Shown: one piece after another, positions 46,502 through 58,424 of the stretch
How the letters are laid out: each line of letters starts with the position of its first letter
Numbering within the stretch: position 1 is the first letter of the stretch
NCBI RefSeq assembly: GCF_019320115.1
Contig: NC_089581.1
Coordinates: 67,608,166-67,672,165 of the forward strand
Length of the DNA: 64,000 nucleotides
Origin: Miscanthus floridulus
Taxonomy: Eukaryota; Streptophyta; Magnoliopsida; Poales; Poaceae
Direction: 5' to 3'
Notes under the pieces: model-generated
What the model was told of the DNA's origin: nothing
What the model saw: only the letters and a program-made list of their open reading frames with translations
Databases searched by the model: none
Translations under genes and position numbers: made by a program

Positions 46502-47476
46502 TGTAACTCCTCGGGTGTTACGAGCTTTCTTTGCACCTAGGTTAAGGCCTTGAAGAATCTAGCAAAATAAGTTTTCGAGTTTTAAGATTTTAAAACACAC
46601 GTGAAATGAACATCCTGACAAAAATAATAAAATAAGTAGTTTTAATGGTTTGGTACGGAAAAAAATTTATGTAAACAAAAATAAAATATGGCTTGTGTAT
46701 GGCGCTTATGTAAAGATGATGAGCAAATAGTGCAGATGAGAATGCAACTTTAATTTTGGAAAGTGAATATTGTTAACTAGTGTTTTTGGTAGCTCAAAAA
46801 TCAAATCCAAAATTTAAATAGAACTTTTCGTTGAATCAACAAGAAGTTGAAATTGTAGTTAAAGTGTCATATTTGGCGAATTATATTGAGCAAAATAGTT
46901 AAATAGTGCCTAAGCATTTTGCTCCTATGGGTTAGTATGAAGTATGGACTTTTGCGTGAAATACTTGTTGGTTGGAATTGATAGGGTTTAGGCCTCTTAA
47001 AAATTATGACAAATGTGCTAATGGTTGTTTAGTTCTAACTGAACCCTTGCCCTTTTCTAAGTCTGAAAAGGATAGTAGACAATGCTATTTTGGCATTTAA
47101 ATTCTAAACTAAAATGTTTAAACACTAGCTTCACGTTCTTGCACTATTGGTTGCCTCTAAGTGAGTACTTGGACATGGTATAGGTTGTAGTGGTGTTGAG
47201 TGGCACATGCTTTCTTAAAAATTTCCCAAACTTTCTTACAACACGCTGTGACCATGCTATTGGTGCTCCATTCATGAACCAGCGCTCAGCGTGACCAACC
47301 CACGTTGGCACCTCTCTATCTCCCTCTCTGGTCACCCTTTGGATGTGAGGTTTGCTTCGCCATCTAGGTGTTAGTATTGACTTTGGGTTCATGGAGTTGG
47401 TTGAGCCTAGGGCTGGTCGCGGCCTTTCCCTATAGGCCAGTGCCACCTGCCGGGACGATGTCGTGACGTGTCTCTC
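46502..47476 (+). mobile_element. LTR-like fragment of a third TGTAAC family
   Basis: It starts TGTAACTCCTCGGGTGTTAC, very like the TGTAACACCTCGGGTG starts of the LTRs that follow, but its further sequence does not match them. It ends where the next LTR begins, preceded by CTCTC. I read it as the 5' part of an LTR broken by the next insertion. No partner LTR or target duplication is visible, so this is an inference. Confidence 0.4.
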
Positions 47477-50155
47477 TGTAACACCTCGGGTGTTTAAATA
47501 CTAAAACGTGCCATGTCATCATATGCATTGCAAAGCATTTGGTATCTAGTAAAAATTTTGATATGCTTACACTAAAACAAGTTTACCTTTATATGGTATG
47601 TGTTGAATTGTATTGTTTGAATCAAGTTCAAAATTTGGTTTGGATTTGAATTTTCAAGAAAACCCTGATTTTCAGTATTTAAATCCTACCCTGAAAACTC
47701 ATTTCAAAATCTAAGCACATTTTGGGGTTGAGCCTAAAAGCAAAAGTGTAGAGCTTGGCAAGTTATACAAAGTTTGTTTTTGTAGTTTTCAAAGTTGTTA
47801 TGAAAAATTTGAAGTAATTTGAAAAGGCGTAATTTGTTAAATGTCCCCTATTTGGATTCAAAAGTTCATTTCAAAATATAGACCGAATTAGGGGGTGGTT
47901 ATAAAAGCAAAGTTGTAGAACTTTGGATTTTGAGCAACTTTTATTTTTGGAGATTTTTGAGTTGTTATACAAATTTGGGAGTAATTTGAAAATTTAGACG
48001 AATGGCAATTCTATAAATATGGTGAACAGTGCCACGACCACCGCCCCACCGCCGGCGACCTTTTGCTCGGTTCTAGACGCGCCTGTGGCTGCCCTTGGCT
48101 TTGCGCTGGTGCGGAGAAGGCCACTGCATGTCATCCCCTTGATCTCTTGGCTGCTCTATAAAGCTCAGAAGCCGTCGTCGTTCTTCCTTTCGTTGCTCTG
48201 TTTTTCTAGACATCGCCAATCATCTCCGGTGAGCTCGCACCGTCGCTGTAGTGCCTCCACCATTGCAGCAAAGTGCTCAATAGCTTTGCCTACTCCTTGT
48301 GCGCCTAGACATCCAACTGTAGTCGCCTGATTTCGACGGGAACCCACGGTGCGAACCCTTCTTCCTCGCGGCCGGCAACCTCTCCGTCGTGCTTGCGCTA
48401 TCGTGGCCAGCGCTCTCCGGTGAGCCGTTGCCCTTGCTTTGTGTACCTATAGCTCTGTCTCGATATCGTGGTGCTTAATACCTTGTTGCTTGCTCATTTT
48501 GTCCATCACAGTCACCTGACCACCGTCGTCGCCGAAGTTTGCTCCACCGTGGCCGCTGTCAACGTCGACCTGTGTCACCGTTGCTTCTTCTGTCTCACTC
48601 TTTGCTCCAACGTGTTCGTGGTGAGCTGCTAAACCTTCCCATGCCTTTTGTTTACACTCTACCGGCCTTGTTTCACCAGTGTGGCATCGTCGAGCCACCA
48701 CGTCCGCCATGGCCGACGTCAAGCTCGTAACTCGCTATAATTGCTCAAGCTAGTGCCTTCAAGCGATGTGGGGTGGTGTGGGGAGTGTTTTGGTACTTTG
48801 GCTGTCGCCGTTGGTCTCACCATCGGTGAGTTTTCGTCGGTCAGCACCGTCGCCGTCGTGGTCAAGGTGAGAGGTCGGGGATGATAGGTGGGGTCACCCT
48901 GTCAGCGACTGTGTAGTTGAAAATGAATTTTCTCCTTTTCTGAAATGTTTGAATAGTATTGTAATTTGTTATTTTTGTGTAGATTTATTTAGAGCTCCAA
49001 AAATTATGAAAGTTTTTTTGTGACCTCTCTGTGATGAATACTATTTAGGAAAAATATGAAATGTTATTTTTAAGCACTTTTTGAATGTGATAAAAATTGC
49101 TCAATTAATTAATAAATGGGTTTCCATGATTTTTCTAGGCTTAATTAAGTATCCAAAAATTATGAAAATTGTTTTGTCACTTCGTTATCATGTGATGAAC
49201 ATTTACAAAAAAATTTGAGCTCAATTGGAATAAGTTGATTTATTTCATAATTTTGAATTAAATAATTAATTCATAAAAGCAAATAGTAACCATTAATGAT
49301 TTAGGTTTTGTTTGGAATTTTGGATTGAGTGATGACCTTGAATCATTAGTTGGTAATGATCCTTGGAAATTGATGTATGTGTTATGAAAAAGATTTAGTT
49401 AGTTTGACTTGCAACTGTACCGCGAAGGAAAGTTGTATTCGAATGGTTAATTTTACATCCATCATCAAGCATCATGTTTCGTATTTCGCATCATGTTAAA
49501 CATGGCATTGTTACTATGTGTAGTGAACAAAGGTGAACATGTGGTAGTTAATCAAGTTGCGAAGGAGGTTAATCCGTCTGTTGAGGTCGGATCTGATAAT
49601 TGTGGAACGTCGCAGGAACCTAACTTTTCCGTCAACGAAGGCAAGCCTCGGATGCATTTAACCCTACCTTGTGTTTTACAAATTTTATCACTTTTGCTTT
49701 TCCATACTACATTAAGTGATTAGGAGTCAAGTGGAAACCTAATTGGTGCATCAACAACCTTGTTTTTCCATATCTACCTTGATTACCTGTTTTATTCGTA
49801 AATGTTTAGTTATGCTTAGTCATGCTTAGTCGGGTGATTACCTGTCACCTGAGAATTTTAAATGGATCTTTGGTTACTTATGTTATCATGAGATATGAGC
49901 ATGGAAGTAATAAATCTAGATCGGGCGGACTCGGTGTGTGAGAGCCACAAGACATGGAGGTCTTGTGAGCGGCTTCTTTCCGCCTATGTCGATTAAGGTT
50001 CGTCCGATGTTGAATTACATGAGATGAGACTTTGTAGTACTAACCACATACTTTGGTAAGCCTTAACTTGGCTATTCTATTACGAGAATGGCTACTCGTG
50101 CACTGAGAGTGGAGAGATGGCGAGAGTAGCGTGTACCCACATGGCCATGGGCTGG
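47477..50155 (+). mobile_element. Truncated LTR of the 3.6-kb Del/Tekay-like family
   Basis: It starts TGTAACACCTCGGGTGTTTA and follows the sequence of 50156-53731 and of the solo LTR at 8363-11960 (reverse complement) for about 2.7 kb. It stops after CATGGCCATGGGCTGG, which corresponds to about 52850 in the full LTR. The missing part is roughly the last 0.9 kb. The cut falls precisely at the start of the next LTR, so the following element inserted into this one. A TATAAATA box is kept at 48012-48019. The frame at 49493-49723 is part of the LTR's own conserved text and is not a proven gene. Confidence 0.85.
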
Positions 50156-53100
50156 TGTAACACCCTAGGTGTTTAAATATTAAAAACAGGAATGTCATCA
50201 TATGCATTGCAAGGCATTGGTCATATTGCAAACTTTGATATGCATTCACTAAAACAAGTTTACATTTATGTTATGAGTGTTGAATTGAATTGTTTGAATC
50301 AAGTTCAAAATTTGGTTTGGATTTGAATTTTCAAGAAAACCCTGATTTTCAGTATTTAAATCCTACCCTGAAACACATTTCAAAATCTAAGCATATTTTG
50401 GGGTTGAGCCTAAAAGCAAAAGTGTAGACCTTGTCAAGTTATACAAAGTTTGTTTTAGGAGTTTTCAAAGTTGTTATGAAAAATTTGAAGTAATTCAAAA
50501 AGGCGTAATTCGTTAAATGTCCCCTATTTGAATTCAAAAGTTCATTTCAAAATGTAGACCGAATTAGGGGTTAGTTATAAAAGAAAAGTTGTAGAACTTT
50601 GAATTTTGAACAACTTTTATATTTCAAGATTTTTGAGTTGTTACACAAATTTGGGAGTAATTTGGAAATTTAGACAGATGGCAATTCTATAAATACGTTG
50701 AACAGTGTTCACCGCTCTTGCTACATTGTCGACGACCTTCGGTTCAGTTCCAGACGCACGCGTGGACGTCCTCGGCTTTGCGCTGGCACGGAGAAGTCTC
50801 CAGTGTGGCTTCCTTGCGCTTCTAAGCCACACTATTTAGCCTTGGCCGTCGCCGTTTGTCCCCGCTCCCTTGCCCTGTTTTTCCAGTCGCCGCCACCATA
50901 GCTCCGGCGAGCTCACATCGCCTCCCCAGCGCCATTGCCGTCTCAGCAAAACCTGTCATAGCTCTGCTGGTTCCCTGCACGCTCAGCCGAACCATCCTTG
51001 ACGCTTGACTCCATCAGGAACTAGCTGTCCACTCCCTTCTTCCTCACGGTCGGCCGAACCACCGTCGACCTTGCCTCACCGCGGCCAGCGTTCCACGGTC
51101 TATCCCTGCTCTTGCTTGACATGCCTTCAGCTCCACCTTGATCCTGTGATGCTCTATGACCAATTGATTACTCACTTTGTCCACCGCAGCCATCGGAGTG
51201 CCACCGTCATCGTTGCTTGCCCTGCCGTAACCGTTGTGACCGTCGAACTGCGTCTCCAGTGCTCCTCCGGCCTTGTGCTCTACTCAGTCGCGTTTGGGGT
51301 GAGCTGCTGGTGCTTCCTGGGCCATCTATTTAAGCTTTATAGGTCTCATGTCACCAGCATATCGTAGCCACGCCGTCGTGGTCACCATGGCCGGCGTAGT
51401 GCTCGTTCCAGTCCGTAGTTAGCCCAACTTGTGCCCCAAATCAATGCGCCTAGTCGAGGATAGTGTTTTGGTACTTTGGCCGTCGTCGTTGGTCTCGCTG
51501 TCGGCGAGTTATCGCCGATCAGCGCGCGTGTCACCGGAGTCAAAGCCGGAGGTTGATGATGACATGTGGGGTCCGTTGTCAGTGACTCAACGTTCAAAAT
51601 GGATTTTTTCTATTTTCAAAAATGGATGAATAGTATGAGTTTTGGTTATTTTTGTGTAGATTTATTTAGAGCTCCAAAAATTATGAAAAATTTTGTGTGA
51701 CTTCTATGTGATGTATGTTATTTAGGAAAAATATGAAATATTGTTTTTTAGTACATTTTGAATGTGATAAAAATTGCTCAATTAATTAATAAATGAATTT
51801 CCATGATTTTTCTAGGCTTATTTATCTATCCAAAAATTATGAAAATTGTTTTGCCACTTAGTTATCATGTGATGAACATTTACAAAAAAATTTAAGTCAA
51901 TTGGAACAAGTTGATTTATTTCATAATTCTTAATTAAATAATTAATTCATAAAAGCAAATAGTAACTTTTAATGATTTAGGTTTTGATTGGATTTTTGAT
52001 TGAGTGATGTCCTTGGGTCATTAGTTGGTAATGATCTTTGGCAATTGATGTAAGTAATACAAAAAAGATTTGGTTAGTTTGACTTGTAACTGTACCGCGA
52101 AGGAAAGTTGTATTCCAGTTGTTAACTTTTGCATCCATCATCAAGCATCATGTTTCATATTCCGCATCATGTTAAACATGGCATTGTTACTATGTGTAGT
52201 GAACGAAGGTGAACACGTGGTAGTTAATCAAGTTGCGGAGGAGGCTAATCCGTCTGTTGAGGTCGGATCTGATAATTGTGGGACGACTCTGGATCCTAAC
52301 TTTTCCATCAATGAAGCAAGCCCCGGATGCATTTAAACCTACCTTGTGTTTTATAAATTTCTATCACTTTTGCTTTTATATACTGCATTAAGTGATTAGA
52401 AGTCAAGTGGAAACCTAATTGGTGCATTACCAACCTTGTTTTTCCATATCTACCTTGTTACCAGTTTTACGTCGTAAATGTCTAGTTATGCTTAGCCATG
52501 CTTAAACAGATCAAAGTCGGGTGATTACCTGTCACCTGCAAGTTTTAAATGTAACTTTGGTTACTTATGCTATCATGTGATATGAGCTGTGGAGTAAGAA
52601 ATCTTGACCGGGCGGACTCGGTGTGTGTGAGCCACAAGACATGGAGGTCCTGTGAGCGGGTTCTTTCCGCCTGTGTCGATTAAGGCCCGTACCGTTGTTG
52701 AACCGCATGAGGTGAGACTTTGTAGTACTAACCACATACTCTGGTAAGCCTTAACTTGGCTATTCTATCACGAGAGTGGCTACTCGCGCACTGGGAGTGG
52801 AGAGATGGCGGGAATAGCATGCACCCACGTGGTAATAGGCTGGATTGGAAGAGTATTGTATTCTCGGGTGGCGCGGACCCGTTCTTATTTAGAGGATCCG
52901 AGGGAAGGTTGGTATATGTAGGTTGGGGACCTACATATGTCATGTGGTCTGGAATCTCCAGCTAGGTTTTTAATCAGTTCGAATCATCGTTGCTCCTCGG
53001 TTATGGAGACTCAATTCTCTATTCATCATCGTAGTTTAATAACTGAAATTTGAGAAGGTGTTGGATATGAAGTTTCATGATCTCAATACGGATCATGTCA

Positions 53101-53731
53101 TCTTTGTATATGATTTTATGAAATTTTAACTATCAAAATAAAGAATTTTGTTAAAAAGCTTTTACGCAAAAGAACTTTGATTATTGCTAAAGCCCTACCT
53201 TGAATCCCTAAGCCTATATTCCTGAGTTTACTAGTTCTTATTTCGGTTAAGTCTTGTTGAGTACTTTTGTACTCAGGGTTCGTTGACCCTTGTTGCAGGT
53301 GAGCCTCATGAGCAGATCTATTTTAGATCGTGCTGCATGACTATTGTTCGATCTAACAATGAGAAGTAAATGTGTGGCCCTTGGGTAGGGTAGTTTTATT
53401 GTGTGTTCTGTATTATGCTATAATGTCACTCCACTACTATGTTTTGTATTAATTATCAAACTTAGTTTGTAAGGTTTGAAACCACTGGTTTGTAAACTAA
53501 GTTATTGTAAGACTTCCATTGTTTTTACTCTGGTGTATCTATTTGAATAAATTGTTGTAATACTGCAATGACTCTATAATGTGATCCTGCTCGGAAATCG
53601 TGGATGATTCGGGGTTCCCCCGAGGACACCCGATAGACTTCTTAAGTTACCAGGAACATATGCATAGTAGTCAAAGGTCATTGTAAGTGACAAGTGCATG
53701 TGGGTCCTATAATTTAGGAGATTCTACCACA
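50156..53731 (+). mobile_element. 5' LTR of the Del/Tekay-like element
   Basis: It starts TGTAACACCCTAGGTGTTTA and ends GAGATTCTACCACA, three bases before the primer-binding site. Its length of 3576 bp agrees with the 3598-bp solo LTR of the same family. It contains a TATA box at 50688 and, near the end, the text TACTTTTGTACTCAGGGTTC and GTTGCAGGTGAGCC, which is conserved between the family members here. Frames within it are not called as genes. Confidence 0.9.
50688..50695 (+). promoter_or_regulatory. TATA box in the Del/Tekay-like LTR
   Basis: TATAAATA lies about 530 bp into the LTR, in the context GGCAATTCTATAAATA. The same box is kept in the neighbouring truncated LTR (48012-48019) and changed to TGTAAATA in the solo LTR at 8363-11960. 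Conservation in two of three members supports a promoter role. Confidence 0.55.
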
Positions 53732-53734
53732 GAA

Positions 53735-53746
53735 TGGTATCAGAGC
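53735..53746 (+). promoter_or_regulatory. Primer-binding site, initiator tRNA-Met type
   Basis: TGGTATCAGAGC is the classic plant retroelement site complementary to the 3' end of initiator tRNA-Met. It starts three bases after the LTR end and fixes the orientation as plus. The leader from 53747 to 54136 has no coding content. Confidence 0.95.
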
Positions 53747-54136
53747 GATCGTTACAAAGTTTCTGTTGTATTGTTTTACAAAAACTTCAAAATGATTTGG
53801 GATGACTAAATTTAACTTGTTAATTTGGTCCAAATTGCTTCTGACTTATCTTATTTCTTTCTCACCATTCCTTATTTGATTAAAAAGGTTTTGTGTGGTG
53901 GAGTAGTAATCTTACTATGCCCTATATAAAAACAAATGTTGTTTATGTGCTTTATAAGCTTTGATGATTTTGTTCATAAGAACGATTCATGCATCATGAT
54001 TAATTCACTAGTTACTTCCTTCTCCTCTGAGTCTAGAGTTGAGTAGTGAGTCTAGTTTGAGTAATGTAATCCATCCTAGCTGATCTTTCGACTTTGATCA
54101 AGTGGTCTTACTTGGATTAAATTGGCTTCCTACAGT

Positions 54137-54705
54137 ATGGCTCATACCAAGATGATGCCCCATAAGTCCACTAGACCCAAAGGAGTTCCTCGTCACCAAC
54201 TTGCCCCTAGGAAGATGGTGCTAGCAGTAGCAGCTCTAGAGCTGATCCCTAGGCAGAGATACAGAGGCTTTCGGCTGAGTTAGCACAGGCTACAAGGGAC
54301 AGAACTTTGGATGATATCCATGTAGGAGAACTACATGATCAATTGAGGCATCTCACCACCGTGCATAGGAACTATGAGAGTATGTTAGTTCATATGGTGG
54401 ATGGGAGAAATGAAGCCTGGCATAGAGAAAATGTAGCTAGAGCTAGAACTTATGAGCTAGAATTTTATGTAGAAGATTTAGAAGAACATAATACTTATCT
54501 GCATGAGAAAGTTCATAGACTAAGCAATCTACTAGATCCAAATCATGAACCCCAAGCTGATGCCATGGACCCTGGTGTCATCCTTGCCGATGATGACGAA
54601 TCAGAAGCGGAAGAAGAAGAAGATCCTGAAGAATTAGTAATGATCGATGAAAGTGATAATGAAGGCGGTAATATTTTCGGAATGGATACCGAGCCTAAAG
54701 TTTGA
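54137..54705 (+). pseudogene. Extra 5' reading frame of the Del/Tekay-like element
   Basis: The ATG starts MAHTKMMPHKSTRPKGVPRH. After a frameshift near 54205 the frame continues DGASSSSSRADP, a stop, then AEIQRLSAELAQATRDRTLD and the long open part DDIHVGELHDQLRHLTTVHR. The middle is helical (ELEFYVEDLEEHNTYLHEKV), and the end is strongly acidic (ESEAEEEEDPEELVMIDESD) before TGA at 54703. It lies between the primer-binding site and gag and ends 160 bp before the gag frame. It resembles the N-terminal, coiled-coil part of Gag-like proteins in related grass elements. A separate function is not established. Confidence 0.55.
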
Positions 54706-54864
54706 AGTAATCGAGGAAAGGAGTAGAGTTGTATAATAGTTAGTTCTAGTTAAGTTAAGTAGTTTTGTTTAGGTTCATGCAGGTTTGTGTTTATATTAGT
54801 AAACTCTATGTAATGTGTCTGGAGTAAGCTTTTGTGCAATTCAATAAAGACTTGTGAGTAAAGT

Positions 54865-56196
54865 TTGGTTTGTTATGAGCAGATATATTATACACGGGGT
54901 TCGTATATTCCAAGAACTTTACAAGATGAGAACGGTATTCTAGATCTGCCACCAGTTCCAACAAATCTAGCTAATGCTATAGCCGCACTTGTCAATGTGA
55001 CGGTCGAAAATTCTCGTTTGCTTCATGAGATAGCTCAAAGTAATCAGAATCAGATGCAAGGAAACTATGGTCACCATCATAATAGGCAGGAGGCTACATA
55101 TGTTGATTTTACAGACACAAGACCACCGGTGTTCACCAAGGTAGATGAACCATTGGAGGCTGATGATTGGCTTTAGATTATGGAGCAGAAATTTGATCTT
55201 ATTCCATGCATAGAGTATCAGAAACCTATGTTTGCGGCCCAGCAACTTCGAGGAGCAACAAGTGTTTGGTGGGCAAACTTAGTGGCTATGTAACCAGCTG
55301 GCATTCCAATAACTTGGGCTGAGTTCTGTACTGCCTTCAGAGCCCACTATATTCCAGAAGGAGTGATGGCTATGAAGCTGGATGAGTTCCTTGCTTTGAA
55401 GCAAGGAGATCAAACAGTGATGCAGTATGTGGGAAGATTCAATCACCTATCACAGTATGCATCTGAACATGTCAATACTGATGCTAAGAAGAAGAGGTGG
55501 TTTATGAGAGGTCTGAATACCAAGCTGCAGACAATGATGACTACTTGTACTAATGTTACTTATCATGAGGCAGTAAATATTACAATTGCTTCTGAGGAAA
55601 AGTATCGGCAACATAAGGAGATCAAAAAGAAAAAGAGTATGCCATCTGGATCTTTTGGGGGAAATCAAAAGAGGCAGAGGGTGATTTATCATCTAGTAAA
55701 TCATAATCGCCCTCCTTATCATCCGCTACAGTTTCAAGCCGGTCAACAATCAAATGTCCACCCTGCTACAACTTATCAGAATCCACAACCGACAAATGCT
55801 CCTGGTGGTAATGCTCCAACGTCCCAGGGTCACAATTATCCATGTTACAATTGTGGAAGGACCGGTCATTTCTCCAGGGAATGTCCGTATCCTAGGCAGG
55901 CTAATCAAAATTATCAGAAAGCCCCTACCAATCAACAACAAGGTCAAGCACAAAACAAGAACCACAATCAGAATGCTCAGAAGGGCAAAGATGAGAGGAA
56001 GACAGAATGGGTGTTCTATATTCAAGCTAGAGAAATTCCAGAAGGGGAGCCAGTGATGATGGGTATGTTTCCTGTCGCCAATCATCCTGCAGTTATACTT
56101 TTTGGTTTAGGTGCATCTCATTCATTCATCAATAGAACATTTGTGGTAAAGCATGAAATTTCAATTGGGGCAACAAAGGAAAATTTCTTTATATAG
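54865..56196 (+). pseudogene. Gag and protease of the Del/Tekay-like element
   Basis: The frame runs from MVCYEQIYYTRGSYIPR through the gag domain (VDEPLEADDWL, then FDLIPCIEYQKPMFAAQQLR, WWANLVAM, GIPITWAEFCTAFRAHYIPE, DEFLALKQGDQTVMQYVGRF) to a zinc knuckle CYNCGRTGHFSREC near 55842-55887. A Q/N-rich linker and the protease region follow. The protease motif reads LFGLGASHSF where LFDSGASHSF-like sequence is usual, so the catalytic Asp is Gly. In-frame stops at 55174, 55291 and 56194 interrupt it, each one C-to-T step from a glutamine codon. There is no frameshift. Gag binds and packages RNA; protease would process the polyprotein. Confidence 0.85.
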
Positions 56197-56226
56197 TCAC
56201 CCGGGGGATGTCTGTGTACTAAGAAA

Positions 56227-58424
56227 ATGGTATACCAGGTACCCATAAACCTAGGTGGGTATATTTTTCCCACTACCATGATTATCCTAAAGGATCAGGA
56301 TATAGATGTAATCTTAGGAATAAATTGGATGTATCAGCATAAGGCTATTATAGATGCTTTGAATAGAACTATAAGGGTGAGTTTGCCAGATAGTAATTCT
56401 CAACTTCTCATCCAACTTCCAACCTTAAGAAGATCAGTGGGCAAGGTTTGTGCAACTGCTGTCAAAGAGATTAGAGATATCCTGGTAGTGTGTGAATTTC
56501 TGGATGTGTTTCCTAAAGATTTACCCAGTCTACCACCTGATAGGGATGTCCACTTTAACATAGAGTTGCAACCTAGAATAGCTCTGATTTCTCAGAGAGC
56601 TTATAGGATGCCACCTAAGGAATTGGCTGAGTTGAAGACTCAGTTACAAGAATTGATTGAGAAAGGATTTATTCAACCTAGTTCATCACCTTGGGGATGT
56701 CCGGCAATTTTTGTGAAAAAGAAAGATGAGACCTTGAGGTTATGTGTCGACTATCATCCGTTGAATGAAGTGACCATCAAGAATAAGTATCCCTTACCTT
56801 GGATAGATTTGCTTTTTGATCAATTGGCCAGAGCCAAAGTTTTCTCCAAGATAGATTTGAGGTCAGGATATCACCAAATCAAGATAAAGTCTGAAGATAT
56901 TCCCAAAATGGTATTTATTACAAGATATGGATTATATGAATACTTGGTAATGTCTTTTGGTTTGACAAATGCTCCAGCTCATTTCATGTATCTGATGAAT
57001 TCAGTATTCATGCCTGAGCTAGACAAGTTTATAGTGGTGTTTATTGATGACATTCTAGTATATTCCAAGAATAAGGAAGAACATGCAGAACATCTCAGAA
57101 TTGTTCTAACCCACTTGAGAGAACATCAACTATATGCCAAGTTCAGCATGTGTGATTTTTGGCTTAGAGAAGTAAAGTTTCTTGGACATGTCTTATCAGC
57201 TAAAGGAGTTGCAGTTGATCCTAGCAAAGTGAAGGATGTGCTTGATTGGAAACCGCCAACCATAGTTCATCAAGTTCAGAGTTTTCTAGGATTGGCGGGG
57301 TATTCCCGTCGGTTTATTCTAGATTTCTCTAAAGTATCAAAGTCCATATCTGAGTTGTTGAAGAACCAAATCAAGTTTGTTTGGTCATCTGATTGTGAAG
57401 AGGCTTTCCAGACTTTGAAGAGACCGTTGACTACTGCACCAGTATTAGTCCAACCTGATATCGAGAAGCCGTTTGATGTTTATTGTGATGCTTTAGGTAT
57501 TGGTATTGGATGTGTGTTGATGCAAGAAGGCTGAGTCATTGCCTATGTATCTAGGCAACATAACCAACATGAAGAACACTATCTGACTTATGATCTGGAG
57601 TTAGCAGCTGTGGTCCATGCTCTGAAGATTTGGCGGCATTACCTGCTTGGTAATACGTGCCATATTTATATAGACCACAAGAGCTTAAAGTATATCTTTA
57701 CTTAGTCAGAGTTGAACATGCAACAAAGAAGATGGTTAGAACTGATTAAAGATTATGACTTGGAAGTACATTATCACCCTAGTAAAGCAAATGTGGTTGC
57801 AGATGCCCTCAGTCGCAAAAGTTATTGCAATTGTCTGGCAGTGAGAACAATGGGTTTGACTTTATGTCAAGAAATGGAGAAGTTGAATGTAGAAGTAATT
57901 CAACAAGGTAGTTTGACCAACATAATTGTTGAAGCCACTATTCGAGATCAAGTTATTCTTGCTCGGAAAGAAAACAAGGGTATAGCCCATATCAAAGAAA
58001 GGGTCAAGAATGAAAAAGCGGAATGCTTCAGCATAGATGATGAAGGTGTGTTATGGTTCAAGGATCGCCTGGTGGTACCAAAGGTTCCTGAGTTGTGATA
58101 GTCAATTCTAGAAGAGGCACATGCTACTAGGTTATCTATCCATCCGAGAAGTAACAAGATGTACCATGACTTGAAACAAAGATTTTGGTGGACCAAAATG
58201 AAGGTAGAGATTGCTAGATACATAGCAAAGTGTGATACTTGTCAAAAGGTGAAAGCTATACATTTAAGGTCTGCTGGTGAATTACAACCATTACCTATTC
58301 TATCTTGGAAGTGGGAGGACATAAGTATGGACTTTATTGTTGGTCTACCCAAGACATCAAAGGGTTTTGACTCAATATGGGTTATTGTAGATCGACTAAC
58401 CAAGTCAGCACAATTTCTTCCTGC
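56227..58424 (+). pseudogene. Pol of the Del/Tekay-like element: RT, RNase H, partial integrase
   Basis: This is the same frame as gag. The end of protease ([20 protein letters not shown]) is followed by reverse transcriptase: [77 protein letters not shown] and [13 protein letters not shown] with the catalytic aspartates. RNase H follows with [20 protein letters not shown], then [33 protein letters not shown] and [11 protein letters not shown]. Integrase keeps the HHCC zinc region (HPRSNKMYHDLKQRFWW, KCDTCQKVK) and the first catalytic Asp (WVIVDRLTKSAQFLP), then ends at the junction. Stops at 57532, 57703, 58096 and 58099 are C-to-T type. The second Asp and the Glu are lost. Confidence 0.9.

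Larger units (their letters stand above)
50156..58424 (+). mobile_element. Del/Tekay-like chromovirus (Ty3/gypsy), 3'-truncated
   Basis: A complete 3.6-kb 5' LTR, an initiator-Met-type primer-binding site, an extra 5' reading frame, and gag-protease-reverse transcriptase-RNase H-integrase follow in the standard gypsy order. Very long LTRs and the sequence type of the reverse transcriptase suggest the Del/Tekay group. The diagnostic chromodomain would lie beyond the cut and cannot be checked. The element stops inside the integrase core, where it is fused to the opposite-strand Tat copy B. The 3' LTR is missing from the window. It inserted into the LTR at 47477-50155. Confidence 0.85.
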
